Assembly (NCBI RefSeq): GCF_019249655.2
Contig: NZ_CP137557.1
Span: 3,691,001-3,755,000, forward strand
DNA from: Segatella copri
Lineage (GTDB): Bacteria > Bacteroidota > Bacteroidia > Bacteroidales > Bacteroidaceae
Length of the DNA: 64,000 nt
Reading direction: 5' to 3'
Shown here: piece by piece, positions 8,798 through 17,700 of the stretch
How positions within the stretch are numbered: position 1 is the stretch's first letter
Layout: the number at the start of each line of letters is the position of its first letter
Program-made: the position numbers and the translations under genes
The notes under the pieces: generated by a model
Databases searched by the model: none
Told to the model about the DNA's origin: nothing
Seen by the model: the letters and a program-made list of their open reading frames with translations, nothing else

Positions 8798-11275
8798 GTA
8801 AATAGAATCAATTTGTTCAATCGTTATCTCCCTCAGGAAAAAGTGTATCTTCATTTCGATAATACAGCTTATTTTATGGGGGAGAAGATGTGGTTTAAGG
8901 CTTATGTCTTGCGTAGTGACAATCACCATGCAACTGATGTGAGCCGAGTCCTTTATGTTGAATTGCTTGACAGAAGCGGTAATGTGGTGGAAACCCAAAA
9001 ACTTCCGATAGGGGCTATGGGACAGGCTGATGGCGTCTTTGACTTACGTAACGTGCTGGCAGGTGGTTTCTATGAAGTCAGAGCCTATACTCGCTATATG
9101 CTCAATTGGGATAGTAGCTGGCTTTTCTCTCGTGTGTTCCCTATTTTTGAAACGCCTGGCAAGGAAGGTGACTATTCTCGTCCTTCTTTAGGGAAAACAG
9201 CCTGGCAAGTTCGTGAATCAGAAAAAGTGCCTACTAAGGAGGAAACTGGGATATCCTTTGCCAAGCCAGAGGATGGTAATATAGCTTTTTTCCCCGAAGG
9301 TGGTCATTTGGTAGAGAACTTGTCTTGTCGTGTAGCATTTGAAATAAGAGACCGTCAGGGTTTACCTGTTAATGGAACGGGTGAACTGTCCTGTGGAGAA
9401 GAGTGCCTATGTTCTGTCAGTACCTCTCAAAACGGTCGTGGCGTATTCTCTCTTGTAGCACAGCCTGGTAAGATATATTCTCTAAACTTGAAAGATAAGA
9501 GGGGAAGATTATATCGCCAGGAATTGCCTGTGGCGGAAAAGGAAGGCTGTAGCATGAGAGTGACACAGTCTGGTAAATCCTGGTGTGTGAATTTGAATAC
9601 AACGACCTCCTTTGCCCAGGATTCTTTGGGAATAGTACTGACAGCTCATGGTGCATTGAAGCATGTGGATGTTGTAGCGGGTAGTCGTTCTATATATTTG
9701 TCTCTTCCAGATTCAGCCATTGCTGATGGTGTAAACCGGGTCAGTGTAGTCAATGGCGCTGGTCAGGTTCTTGCAGACAGGTTGTTTTTCCAATATCCCC
9801 GGACTTTAAAAGATAGCATAAGTGTTACCGTAAAAGAAACCTCCTTGCTCCCGTCCTCCCCAATCAACCTGTCTTTTCATGCTCCCCCATCTACCATATT
9901 CTCCTTATCAGTTCGTGATGCCGATACGGAAAAGAATATCTCTTCTCTTGATTGCGAGAACTGGCTTCTGTTGGCAGGAGAACTGCATGGCTATGTGTCT
10001 CATCCCGAATATTATTTTGAGTCAGACGATGCCGAACATCGCGAAGCAGCCGACCTGCTGATGTTGGTTCAAGGCTGGCGTCGTTATGATCTCAGTCAGA
10101 TGATGGGCAAGAAAAACTTCAAGATAGTTCATCCTGTAGAAAAGGGATTGAGCATTTCAGGAAGATTAAAGGGTCCTCAAAAGAAAGCCATTGTGTCCAA
10201 CCAGAATTTACGTTTCCGCCTTTACAATGAGTTGGGGCAGTCTCTGAGTGGGAATGCTGTGACCGACAGTCTGGGCTATTACGTGATAGAAGTTCCTCCT
10301 TGTGATGGAGAATGGAATATGTTTGTTCACATACCTAAAAAGTATAGTATAGAGATAGACCGTAATTTTTCTCCATCACCTCGTTCCCTTTCCTTGTTGG
10401 AGTTGATGCGTCCCCAGGATGCCACGGCAGCCATGACTTCTTTTCATTACAGCCGCAATACTGATGAAGTGTTAGAGAAGCCTGCTGGTATCAGCATGCT
10501 CTCTCGCACTCACATGTTGCCCACCGTGGTCAAGAAAAAGCATTTTTGGGAAAGTGGAATAGCCTGGGATAATATAACGGAAGGCAAGGAAGTCTCTTAC
10601 CTATATTATAATATAGATAAGGAGAGAGACAGACTTTTGGATAAAGGTGAGGAGATTCCCTATATCTATGAATGGCTGAAACAGAAAAATCATGCGTTTA
10701 AGGGTGATTATAGAGAACTGTTTGATGCCTTTAACCCTGCTTTTTGGTATGATAAAGATGTTTGCGATTTCTCTTATAATGGAAATCCTATTTTGTGGAT
10801 GTTGGACAATAGTCCAAGATGTATCACAAATGGTCTCCCTTTTACAGGCACGGTTCCTTTGATGAAAAGTAGAACTATAGACGATATGCCTGTAACAATG
10901 GGAGAAGTAAAGGCGATTTATATTACCGAAGCTCCTAATGTCTGGAAACGCTATTTGGTGGGAAATGCTTGGGCGAAAATTGGTAATATGGCAACAGTCT
11001 TTGTCTATACCCATAAGATGTTTAGAAAATGCCCCAAAAACTTGCGCCACACATTCTTTGATGGGTATAGTCCTGCTGTGGAGTTCTATTCGCCGGGGTA
11101 TGGTGAACTTCCATCCAATGAAGATTTCCGTCGTACATTGTATTGGAATCCTTACGTAAGGACCAATAAGGAAGGCTATGTGGATTTGAGAATTTGCAAT
11201 ACGGGTACATGCAGGCAACTTATTATTTCTGCTGAGGCGATAACTCCTGATGGAAATATAGTCAAGAATAGATGA
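8768..11275 (+). CDS. Macroglobulin-MG2-like secreted protein, 5' end replaced by IS1380 sequence
   Basis: This 835-codon frame is the main part of the gene split by IS1380 copy A. Its first ten codons (MLNYSVAELR) come from the insertion-sequence end; native sequence starts at codon 11 (VNRINLF). The true N-terminal signal peptide is stranded at 7105. Native sequence begins with YLPQEKVYLHFDNTAYFMGEKMWFKAYV, the pattern of MG2-type domains in large Bacteroidota envelope proteins, with further beta domains such as AFFPEGGHLVENL near residue 170 and a carboxypeptidase-regulatory-like segment near residue 470. Any product made from the ATG at 8768 lacks a signal peptide and should stay in the cytoplasm, so function is probably lost. 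The molecular role of this family is unknown to me. Confidence 0.8.
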   Translation: MLNYSVAELRVNRINLFNRYLPQEKVYLHFDNTAYFMGEKMWFKAYVLRSDNHHATDVSRVLYVELLDRSGNVVETQKLPIGAMGQADGVFDLRNVLAGGFYEVRAYTRYMLNWDSSWLFSRVFPIFETPGKEGDYSRPSLGKTAWQVRESEKVPTKEETGISFAKPEDGNIAFFPEGGHLVENLSCRVAFEIRDRQGLPVNGTGELSCGEECLCSVSTSQNGRGVFSLVAQPGKIYSLNLKDKRGRLYRQELPVAEKEGCSMRVTQSGKSWCVNLNTTTSFAQDSLGIVLTAHGALKHVDVVAGSRSIYLSLPDSAIADGVNRVSVVNGAGQVLADRLFFQYPRTLKDSISVTVKETSLLPSSPINLSFHAPPSTIFSLSVRDADTEKNISSLDCENWLLLAGELHGYVSHPEYYFESDDAEHREAADLLMLVQGWRRYDLSQMMGKKNFKIVHPVEKGLSISGRLKGPQKKAIVSNQNLRFRLYNELGQSLSGNAVTDSLGYYVIEVPPCDGEWNMFVHIPKKYSIEIDRNFSPSPRSLSLLELMRPQDATAAMTSFHYSRNTDEVLEKPAGISMLSRTHMLPTVVKKKHFWESGIAWDNITEGKEVSYLYYNIDKERDRLLDKGEEIPYIYEWLKQKNHAFKGDYRELFDAFNPAFWYDKDVCDFSYNGNPILWMLDNSPRCITNGLPFTGTVPLMKSRTIDDMPVTMGEVKAIYITEAPNVWKRYLVGNAWAKIGNMATVFVYTHKMFRKCPKNLRHTFFDGYSPAVEFYSPGYGELPSNEDFRRTLYWNPYVRTNKEGYVDLRICNTGTCRQLIISAEAITPDGNIVKNR

Positions 11276-11353
11276 TGTTTCATGCACTCTCAGTGGTCTA
11301 TCCCGGAAGAAAAACTCTCAAAAAGAGAATGCTGTAAACTTAGCACTCGGACA

Positions 11354-11457
11354 ATACTCTTCACTCTTCACCCAGCCCTCGCAAACCTCTATAAACAAGG
11401 TGTTTAGCGTGGTGAAGAGTTCCCGCAACTCTTCACCACTCTTCACCACTCTTCACC
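11354..11457 (+). repeat. Left arm of ~105-bp inverted repeat with 10-bp tandem units
   Basis: This arm pairs with 14165-14269 on the far side of the IS66 element. It contains an outer block (ATACTCTTCACTCTTCACCC) and, 54 bp further in, three tandem copies of ACTCTTCACC. The outer and inner blocks are perfectly or nearly perfectly complementary to the right arm; the part between is less conserved. Before the IS66 insertion the arms were separated by about 120 bp. Bases 11276-11353 hold no recognisable feature. Confidence 0.85.
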
Positions 11458-11489
11458 CATAAGGGGTAAGCGGCTCCGCGTTTATACCA

Positions 11490-11519
11490 TTGTAGTCTTC
11501 TCATTTGTTCGTACCTTTG
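11490..11519 (+). promoter_or_regulatory. Promoter of IS66 tnpAB
   Basis: TTG at 11490-11492, a 19-bp spacer, then TACCTTTG at 11512-11519 match the Bacteroidota -33/-7 promoter. It starts inside the element, so transcription is self-supplied, and it sets the tnpA start at 11547 rather than an upstream in-frame ATG at 11505. Confidence 0.7.
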
Positions 11520-11546
11520 CACCATCATTTTAAAATCAAACAAATT

Positions 11547-11957
11547 ATGACAGCAAACGAACGTTTTGAGAAGGCTTGGGATTCCTTCTTAGTCTATCTG
11601 AATCGAAACCCCAAGGCCCAACTTACTCCTTTCTTGAAGGAAAGACATGTAAATCATCGCACCATGATGAACTGGATGTGCGAAAAAGGATATTCAGTTT
11701 TACGTGCCAAGCAGGAAATCCGCCAAGCCCAGGAGGCAGCCCGCAGAGAAAAAGCAGAAGCATCTGCATCAAGTACAGGCATGATGTTCGTGCCTATGGA
11801 ACCTCCTACCATAGATCTTCCTATGGAGGACCTCCTTTATGGCATAAACATAACCTTTCCAAATGGAACTTTGGTTTCCGTTAAAAAAGGATGTGCCAAG
11901 TCTGTTATGGCGTTGATGAAACTTTATGAGAAGGAGGATGCAGTATGTTTGGATTGA
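11547..11957 (+). CDS. tnpA: IS66 accessory protein TnpA (Orf1)
   Basis: This small 136-residue protein is at the first position of an IS66 element and is needed with TnpB for transposition in this family. The middle contains a helix-turn-helix-like stretch (FLKERHVNHRTMMNWMCEKG), consistent with binding the element ends, followed by an Ala/Glu/Arg-rich helix. The start at 11547 was chosen because the promoter -7 box ends at 11519. The stop codon overlaps the tnpB start by 13 bp, so the two are translationally coupled. Confidence 0.85.
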   Translation: MTANERFEKAWDSFLVYLNRNPKAQLTPFLKERHVNHRTMMNWMCEKGYSVLRAKQEIRQAQEAARREKAEASASSTGMMFVPMEPPTIDLPMEDLLYGINITFPNGTLVSVKKGCAKSVMALMKLYEKEDAVCLD

Positions 11958-12292
11958 ATGAGAGTACCCAGTACTATGTCTGCCAGAGATACGTACGAAT
12001 GAACATGGGCATAAATGGCTTGTATCAGATAGTGAGAACCGAGCTGGAACTTCCGCCACTTGGTGGTGCGGTATTCATCTTCTTCTCCAAGAACCGCCAG
12101 CAGGTAAAAATGCTCAAGTGGGATGGCGATGGTTTCTTGCTGTACCAGAAGCGATTGGAGCGAGGAACCTTTGAATTACCATTCTTTGACCCCAAGAACA
12201 AACAATGCAAAATGCCGTACAGGACACTATCGGCCATCATGAGCGGAATTTGCCTAAAAAGCATGAAATATAGAAAGAGACTCAATCTATAG
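11945..12292 (+). CDS. tnpB: IS66 Orf2 family protein TnpB
   Basis: This 115-residue protein is the conserved second protein of IS66 elements. The recognisable core is GINGLYQIVRTELELPPLGGAVFIFFSKNRQQVKMLKWDGDGF, with the FxFxxxxxxxxKxLxWDxxGF pattern of the family, followed by LYQKRLERGTFELP. Its biochemical role is not established, but it is required for IS66 transposition. It overlaps tnpA by 13 bp and lies 101 bp before tnpC. Confidence 0.92.
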   Translation: MFGLNESTQYYVCQRYVRMNMGINGLYQIVRTELELPPLGGAVFIFFSKNRQQVKMLKWDGDGFLLYQKRLERGTFELPFFDPKNKQCKMPYRTLSAIMSGICLKSMKYRKRLNL

Positions 12293-12381
12293 TAGCGGCA
12301 GGAAAATTCTAACATATTGTACATCAATAAAATAACTAAAAATAATATATAAGAATACTTGCATATCTCGATATTTTTTCG

Positions 12382-12389
12382 TATCTTTG
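12382..12389 (+). promoter_or_regulatory. -7 box immediately before tnpC
   Basis: TATCTTTG ends only four bases before the tnpC ATG at 12394. If used, the transcript would start at or next to the start codon, giving a leaderless mRNA for the transposase separate from tnpAB. Confidence 0.5.
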
Positions 12390-12393
12390 CACT

Positions 12394-13974
12394 ATGACAA
12401 AGGACGAAATTATAGTACTTTTGAAGGAACAACTTCAGCTTGCCAACGAACAACTTCAGCAAGCTAATACTACAGTGAGTTCGCTGACCCTACAGGTCAA
12501 CGAACTCATTATACGTATAAAGTCATTAGAAGAACTACTCGTCCAGAAAGGAATCGCCATAGACAAAGCGAATCGTCAGAACAAGGCACTCGGCAAGCTC
12601 GTTTCAGGCAAGAAGTCCGAACGTCAGGAGAAGAATCCACAAGACTCGATGCCCCAGGAGGAATTTGACAAGAAGAAAAAAGAGCAGGCCGAAAAAAGAA
12701 AGGCACGCAAAAACAACGGAGCCAAGCGTGACATGCATTACGAAATGAAAGAAGTGCATGTTACGATAGATCCAGTCATGGATGCAGAGCTTTTGAAGAC
12801 GTTGCGTCTCTTCGGGACTCGTACCTGTATACGTTACAGCATGGAACCCATCAAGTTCATCAAGACCGTGTATCACATCAACACTTATACGGATGGAAGT
12901 ATCATGTATCCGGGGAAGACTCCGCCGGCTCTGTTGTTGAATTCTTCCTATTCACCTTCCTTTGCAGCAGGTCTCCTGCAGATGCGATACATCTATTCCA
13001 TGCCGGTAGAGCGAATTACCAAATACTTTGCCGACAATGGGTTTACGTTAAGGAAAGCTACGGCAAACAAGCTGATTGCCAGAAGTGCCGATGTACTGGA
13101 AAACTTCTATAAGGCTATCTGCCAAGTAGTGTTGCAGCAGGATTATGTCTCGGCAGACGAGACATATCATAAAGTGCTGTTAGCCAAGACAAAGCCTACG
13201 GACAAGGGTTCGAAGAAAGGCTACCTCTGGGCTGTAAGTGCGCCTGAACTGGGACTTGTCTTCTTCGTATATGAGGATGGTTCACGTTCTGAGCAGGTCA
13301 TACTTAACGTATTCTCTGATTATAAAGGTACCATACAGAGTGATGCATATGCTCCTTACCGGAAACTGGAGTCGGATGCTTATCCTGACATTATGAGAAT
13401 CGCCTGCCTACAGCATGTCAAGAGAGACTTCATCGACTGCGGCAAGGAGGACAAGGATGCTCAGAAGGTCGTAGATATCATCAACAGATTTTATCGAGAA
13501 GACAAAAAACATAAGGTTGGGGTAAATGGATGGACCGTTGAAGACCATCTTGCCTATCGGCAGTCATACGCACCAGACATTTTACAGGATTTATTGGAGA
13601 AACTGGAGGAAATATCTTCCAGGAAGGATTTGCTGCCCAAGTCTACCTTGGCGCAGGCGGTCGGCTATGCCCTTAATGAATATAATGCCATTTGTGACAT
13701 CTTCAAAAGAGGTGATACGGCTCTCGATAACAACTACATTGAGAGAATCCAGAGGTACATATCACTATCAAGAAGAAACTCTATGTTCTTTGGCTCGCAC
13801 GAAGGAGCAAGACGGGGAGCTATCCTATATTCTATAGCTATTTCATGCAAGTTGAATGGCATCAATCTGTTTGAATACATTAGCGATGTCATAGAAAAGA
13901 CCATTGAATGGCAACCGAATACCCCACTGGAGAAATATAGAGACTTACTTCCTGACCGATGGAAAAAGCAGTAA
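12394..13974 (+). CDS. tnpC: IS66 transposase TnpC
   Basis: This 526-residue DDE transposase performs strand cleavage and transfer for the IS66 element. The N-terminus is a coiled coil (residues ~1-70, repeated LLKEQLQLANEQL-type heptads), followed by a basic linker. The catalytic core shows DYVSADETYHKVL (first Asp, ~residue 253), IQSDAYAPYRKL (second Asp) and ALDNNYIERIQR with the family's final acidic residue, then SRRNSMFFGSHEGARRGAILYSI, a strong IS66 signature. The length is normal. All three genes of this element appear intact. Confidence 0.95.
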   Translation: MTKDEIIVLLKEQLQLANEQLQQANTTVSSLTLQVNELIIRIKSLEELLVQKGIAIDKANRQNKALGKLVSGKKSERQEKNPQDSMPQEEFDKKKKEQAEKRKARKNNGAKRDMHYEMKEVHVTIDPVMDAELLKTLRLFGTRTCIRYSMEPIKFIKTVYHINTYTDGSIMYPGKTPPALLLNSSYSPSFAAGLLQMRYIYSMPVERITKYFADNGFTLRKATANKLIARSADVLENFYKAICQVVLQQDYVSADETYHKVLLAKTKPTDKGSKKGYLWAVSAPELGLVFFVYEDGSRSEQVILNVFSDYKGTIQSDAYAPYRKLESDAYPDIMRIACLQHVKRDFIDCGKEDKDAQKVVDIINRFYREDKKHKVGVNGWTVEDHLAYRQSYAPDILQDLLEKLEEISSRKDLLPKSTLAQAVGYALNEYNAICDIFKRGDTALDNNYIERIQRYISLSRRNSMFFGSHEGARRGAILYSIAISCKLNGINLFEYISDVIEKTIEWQPNTPLEKYRDLLPDRWKKQ

Positions 13975-14164
13975 CAGCATTTGTTTAATCAGCTGTTACT
14001 GTTTTTTTTGAATTATGCAAGGTATAAACGCGGAGCCGCTTACCATAAGGGGACATTGAAAAAATAAATAGCATGAAGAATTGTACAAAATCGGGTCATC
14101 TGCGATGGTGACCGAAAATGGTTAAGATTTCTCTCTGGTAGAGAAGGGACAGGCTTAGAGGCTT

Positions 14165-14269
14165 GGGTGAAGAGTGGTGAAGAGTGGTGAAGAGTTGAGC
14201 CTACTCTTCACCCTGGGAAACGCCCTGTTTATCGGGGTTTACGAGGGCTGGGTGAAGAGTGAAGAGTAT
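14165..14269 (-). repeat. Right arm of ~105-bp inverted repeat
   Basis: This is the reverse complement of 11354-11457. It begins with three tandem GTGAAGAGTG units and ends with the outer block ATACTCTTCACTCTTCACCC read on the minus strand. The arms differ mainly in their middles, so the two ends are the conserved part. The 77-codon frame that crosses it (14174-14407) looks accidental. Confidence 0.85.
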
Positions 14270-14390
14270 TTCATGAATCCATTGTTTATTCTATTTTCGG
14301 AATCAAGAATCCCAGGGGATGGTCTTGTATTCTTATCTCTTATGGCAGGTTTTGCTATGCCGTGTGGACAGCCTACTGGCAGATATGGAG

Positions 14391-14463
14391 ACAGTTGGCT
14401 GTTCTAGGTAAGACAGTTGACTGTTCTAGGTAAGACAGTGAACTGTTCTACGTCAACAGTAAA
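14391..14463 (+). repeat. 22-bp phased direct repeats, array 1
   Basis: Three units start at 14391, 14413 and 14435, with a partial fourth at 14457; the core is ACAGTTGACTGTTCTAGGT. Each unit contains a dyad (ACAGT-TG-ACTGT), so dyads recur exactly every 22 bp, about two helical turns. No gene covers it. Confidence 0.85.
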
Positions 14464-14519
14464 CTAGCCAGACCTACCTATATCATCTATAAAAATATGA
14501 TTACTCCTGATTGAAGTGT

Positions 14520-14600
14520 CACTAGGCTCGGCAGAACAGCTGACTGCAGTGAGCAGACCTGCTGAGCCTAGTCAGCAGGTCTGCCGAGCCTAGTGGGAAT
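14520..14600 (+). repeat. 22-bp phased direct repeats, array 2, with nested inverted repeats
   Basis: Units start at 14531, 14553 and 14575 (core GCAG-x-x-CTGC-x-GA-GCCTAGT). The block is bounded by a perfect 16-bp inverted repeat (CACTAGGCTCGGCAGA and its complement) and has an inner one (CAGACCTGCTGA and its complement), so it could fold into a cruciform or an RNA hairpin. Confidence 0.8.
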
Positions 14601-14611
14601 CTCTCTGAAGG

Positions 14612-14677
14612 TATGTTCACGCACTCTGAAACATATGTTCTTGTTCTCTAAAAGATATGTTCTTGCACTCTGGAAGA
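14612..14677 (+). repeat. 22-bp phased direct repeats, array 3
   Basis: Three units start at 14612, 14634 and 14656 with core TATGTTCTTGCACTCTGGAA. It ends about 70 bp upstream of the -7 box of the hybrid regulator gene, so it could be an operator array for it. The 64-codon frame over it (14593-14787) is probably spurious. Confidence 0.8.
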
Positions 14678-14749
14678 GGATTTTTGATAATAATACACTA
14701 AAAAATGATACTTATTTCCCAATTTTGCTTTTGTTTCAGATAAAAGTTG

Positions 14750-14757
14750 TATCTTTG
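14750..14757 (+). promoter_or_regulatory. -7 box of the hybrid two-component regulator gene
   Basis: TATCTTTG lies 26 bp before the ATG at 14784, with T-rich TTTTG sequence about 20 bp upstream. This gives a leader of about 20 nt. Confidence 0.65.
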
Positions 14758-14783
14758 CCCTCAATTAAAGCGGCTGAAACAAA

Positions 14784-17700
14784 ATGAAATATATAAGATT
14801 TATCATCATAATCTTTGTAATATTGACTCTCCAAGCATGCCTTGGGCATGGAAAGCAAGCTCATGAGGACGATGATTGCAAAGAAAAGGTAAGTCAGGAG
14901 ACTTCTATCGATACGCTCTCACTTCCCATTGATGTGAGAGCCAAATTGGTGACCCTTCAAGACGGGTTGCCTTCTAATGCTGTGTCTGATATTTATCAGG
15001 ATCAAAAAGGATTCATGTGGTTTTCTACCAACAATGGATTGGCAAGATATGATGGCAATCAGATGAAGGTGTATTTACAGGATAGTGCGTATGCTTCTAG
15101 TTCCGACCGCCGTGTGAAGCGCATAACGGAAGATAAGGACTTTAAGTATATGTGGATTTATACTGCCTCTGAGACATTCTATTGTCTGGATATGACAACG
15201 GGACATCTGGTGGATTACCTGTCGGAGGCGAAAGGATGGAGAGCACAGGAAAGACCTTTGCATTTTACCCAATCAAAATTGCAGGAAAAGGGACTGTTCT
15301 ATATGTGGGGACCAAAGGATGGGGGACTCATCGTAGATTATCGTGATGGAAACTTCAAGGTGAAGTACCTCTCGGCTAAAGAGATGGAGGATATCCTGCC
15401 TAAGTTGCAGGATGCAAAAATAGCTGATAAGCAACTGGTGCAGAAATGGAAGGTGCCTAATGGGCGTGTGCTTACTGATAATAAAGGTGGCAAGTGGATT
15501 TACAACAATACGGGTATCTTGCGCAAGGTGGTGGGCGATAGCCTGATTACCTTGCGCTTGTTGCCAAATGAAACTAACTATATCGATTACGAACGTTTTA
15601 ACATCGTGGAGGATAACCACGGCCTGGTTTGGATATCCACCTATGGCAAGGGACTGTTTGTATTCAATCACGACTTGACCCAAGGACAGCACTTCGTGGC
15701 AAACGACAAGGGAGAATCGCCGATAGCCTCTAATTACCTGCTTTGCATTGCTGCCGACCGTCGTGATGGAGTATGGGTAAGTGCTGAGTATGGAGGTGTG
15801 TCACATCTCCAGGTAATGGACAAGGGTGTGGTGCGCATTTTCCCGAATGGCAAGGAGAACCTCGATTTCTCTAATGTGGTGAGAATGGTTAAGAAGCAGC
15901 GTGATGGTTCGGTGATGGTGGGTACTCGCGATGGATGCCTGTATCATTATAGTGCCGACATGGCGCAAATGCTGGGAAAAAGCCATTTTGATTCCAATAT
16001 ATATAGTGTGGTGGAAATGCCACAGGGAAGAATGTGGATTGGTACCCGAGGAAAGGGTATCTATGGCATTCCAGGACTGGATTTCAAGAACAAGAAGGTG
16101 TTCTGCCTGAAACCGGATGCTCGGGGACGTATGTGGATAGGTACCTTTGGCGAAGGCTTGAGTGTAGCCATTCCTCGTGGCGAAGGATATGAGGTGAAGA
16201 CTTTCTTTGCTGATAGTGTGGGACTTAACGAAGTAAGATGTCTCGCCATCGACCGCAAAGGTATGCTTTGGGGCGGTACTTCGGGTGGTCTCTTCTGTGT
16301 AGATCCTACCCGGTTTGCTGCTGATGGACAGGGACTGCGTGTCTATAAACGGGGTTCCGAGATACATGATATGCTGGTAGATAGACAGGGAAGGTTGTGG
16401 CTCACAGTGCCTGGCGAGGGATTGGTGTGCATGCAAGACGGAAAATTCCGTATTCTGGATGCTTCGCAGGGACTTATCAACAATATGGTGCAGTCGGTGG
16501 TGGAAACTGCTGATGGAAATCTGTGGGTATCTACCCAGCAGGGTGTATCTTGCTGGAAGGCAAAGGATAAATCTTTTGATAACTATCTTTTCTCCCGGGT
16601 CATGATGGGCAATGTATATAATGAGAACTCGGCAGTATGTCTCGATGATGGCAGGGTGTTGCTGGGTGGCAATTATGGTTTAACCATCATTAATCCTTCC
16701 CGTATCAGTCATGTCAAGGGACAGACTTCCGTGGTGTTTACCTCTCATCCTTATTCTGATGAGATGACCTTGTCGTATGAGGAGCGTTCGCCTAAAATTA
16801 ACTTCTCTACGCTCGATTATTCCGATGTGAATAACGTGAAATATACCTATTGGCTGGAGGGATACGATTCATCTTGGAGCATTCCTTCGCCTACTCCTTG
16901 GGTTAATTACCAGAATCTGCCATTTGGCAGTTATCGCCTTCACGTCAAGGCATCTTATTCCGATGGTATCTGGGGCAAGGAAAGTGTACTCGATATCAGC
17001 GTTGAGCCACCATTCTATCTGTCGGTATGGGCATGGGTGTTCTATGCCTTGTTCCTCACGGTGGTGATAGTTATGGTAGCCAAGAGCATTCGTGAAAAGA
17101 ATCTCCTGAAGGGAAAAATCAAGTTCGAACAGGAGCTTATACGCTATAAGTTGGTGTTTTTTACCAATATTGCACATGAGTTCCGCACACCGCTTACATT
17201 GATTCAAGGCTCTCTCGAAAAGGAGAAGCGCATCATGAAGGCCAATCATTGGCAGCCGGAGCTGGAGAAGACCGTGAGAACGATGGATAAGAGTGTGCAG
17301 CGTATGTTGCGACTCATCGACCAACTGCTGGAATTCAGAAAGATGCAGGCTGGAAAACTGAAGCTTTCCTTGCAGGAAACGGATGTTGTGATGTTCGTGC
17401 AGGGCATCTGCAAGATGTTTGACGATGCAGCTGAATCTAAGCAGATAGATTTTAAGCTTGAGTCTCAGTTGCCAGCCTATCTGATGTATCTTGACCAGCA
17501 AAAGATGGACAAGGTGGTGTTCAATCTGCTTTCCAATGCCTTTAAATATACGCCTGTGAAGGGTAGGATAGTGGTTAGCCTTGCTTTCCAAGGGGGAAAA
17601 CTGACAGTCAGAGTGGCTGATACCGGTGTAGGAATACCGAAGGAGAAGCAAGCCCAGCTGTTCAGCCGTTTCATGCAGAGTAGCTATACGGGCGAGAACT

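Larger units (their letters stand above)
11466..14043 (+). mobile_element. IS66-family insertion sequence (complete)
   Basis: This 2578-bp element has perfect 23-bp terminal inverted repeats starting GTAAGCGGCTCCGCG, at 11466-11488 and 14021-14043. It is flanked by an 8-bp target duplication CATAAGGG (11458-11465 and 14044-14051), the size expected for IS66. It carries the standard three genes tnpA, tnpB and tnpC in one direction. It landed inside the spacer of a pre-existing inverted repeat. Confidence 0.95.

Noticed and set aside
14174..14787. Two small open frames across the repeat zone
   Set aside because: They are formed by the tandem repeats, have no conserved features and no promoter, and the second overlaps the HTCS start.
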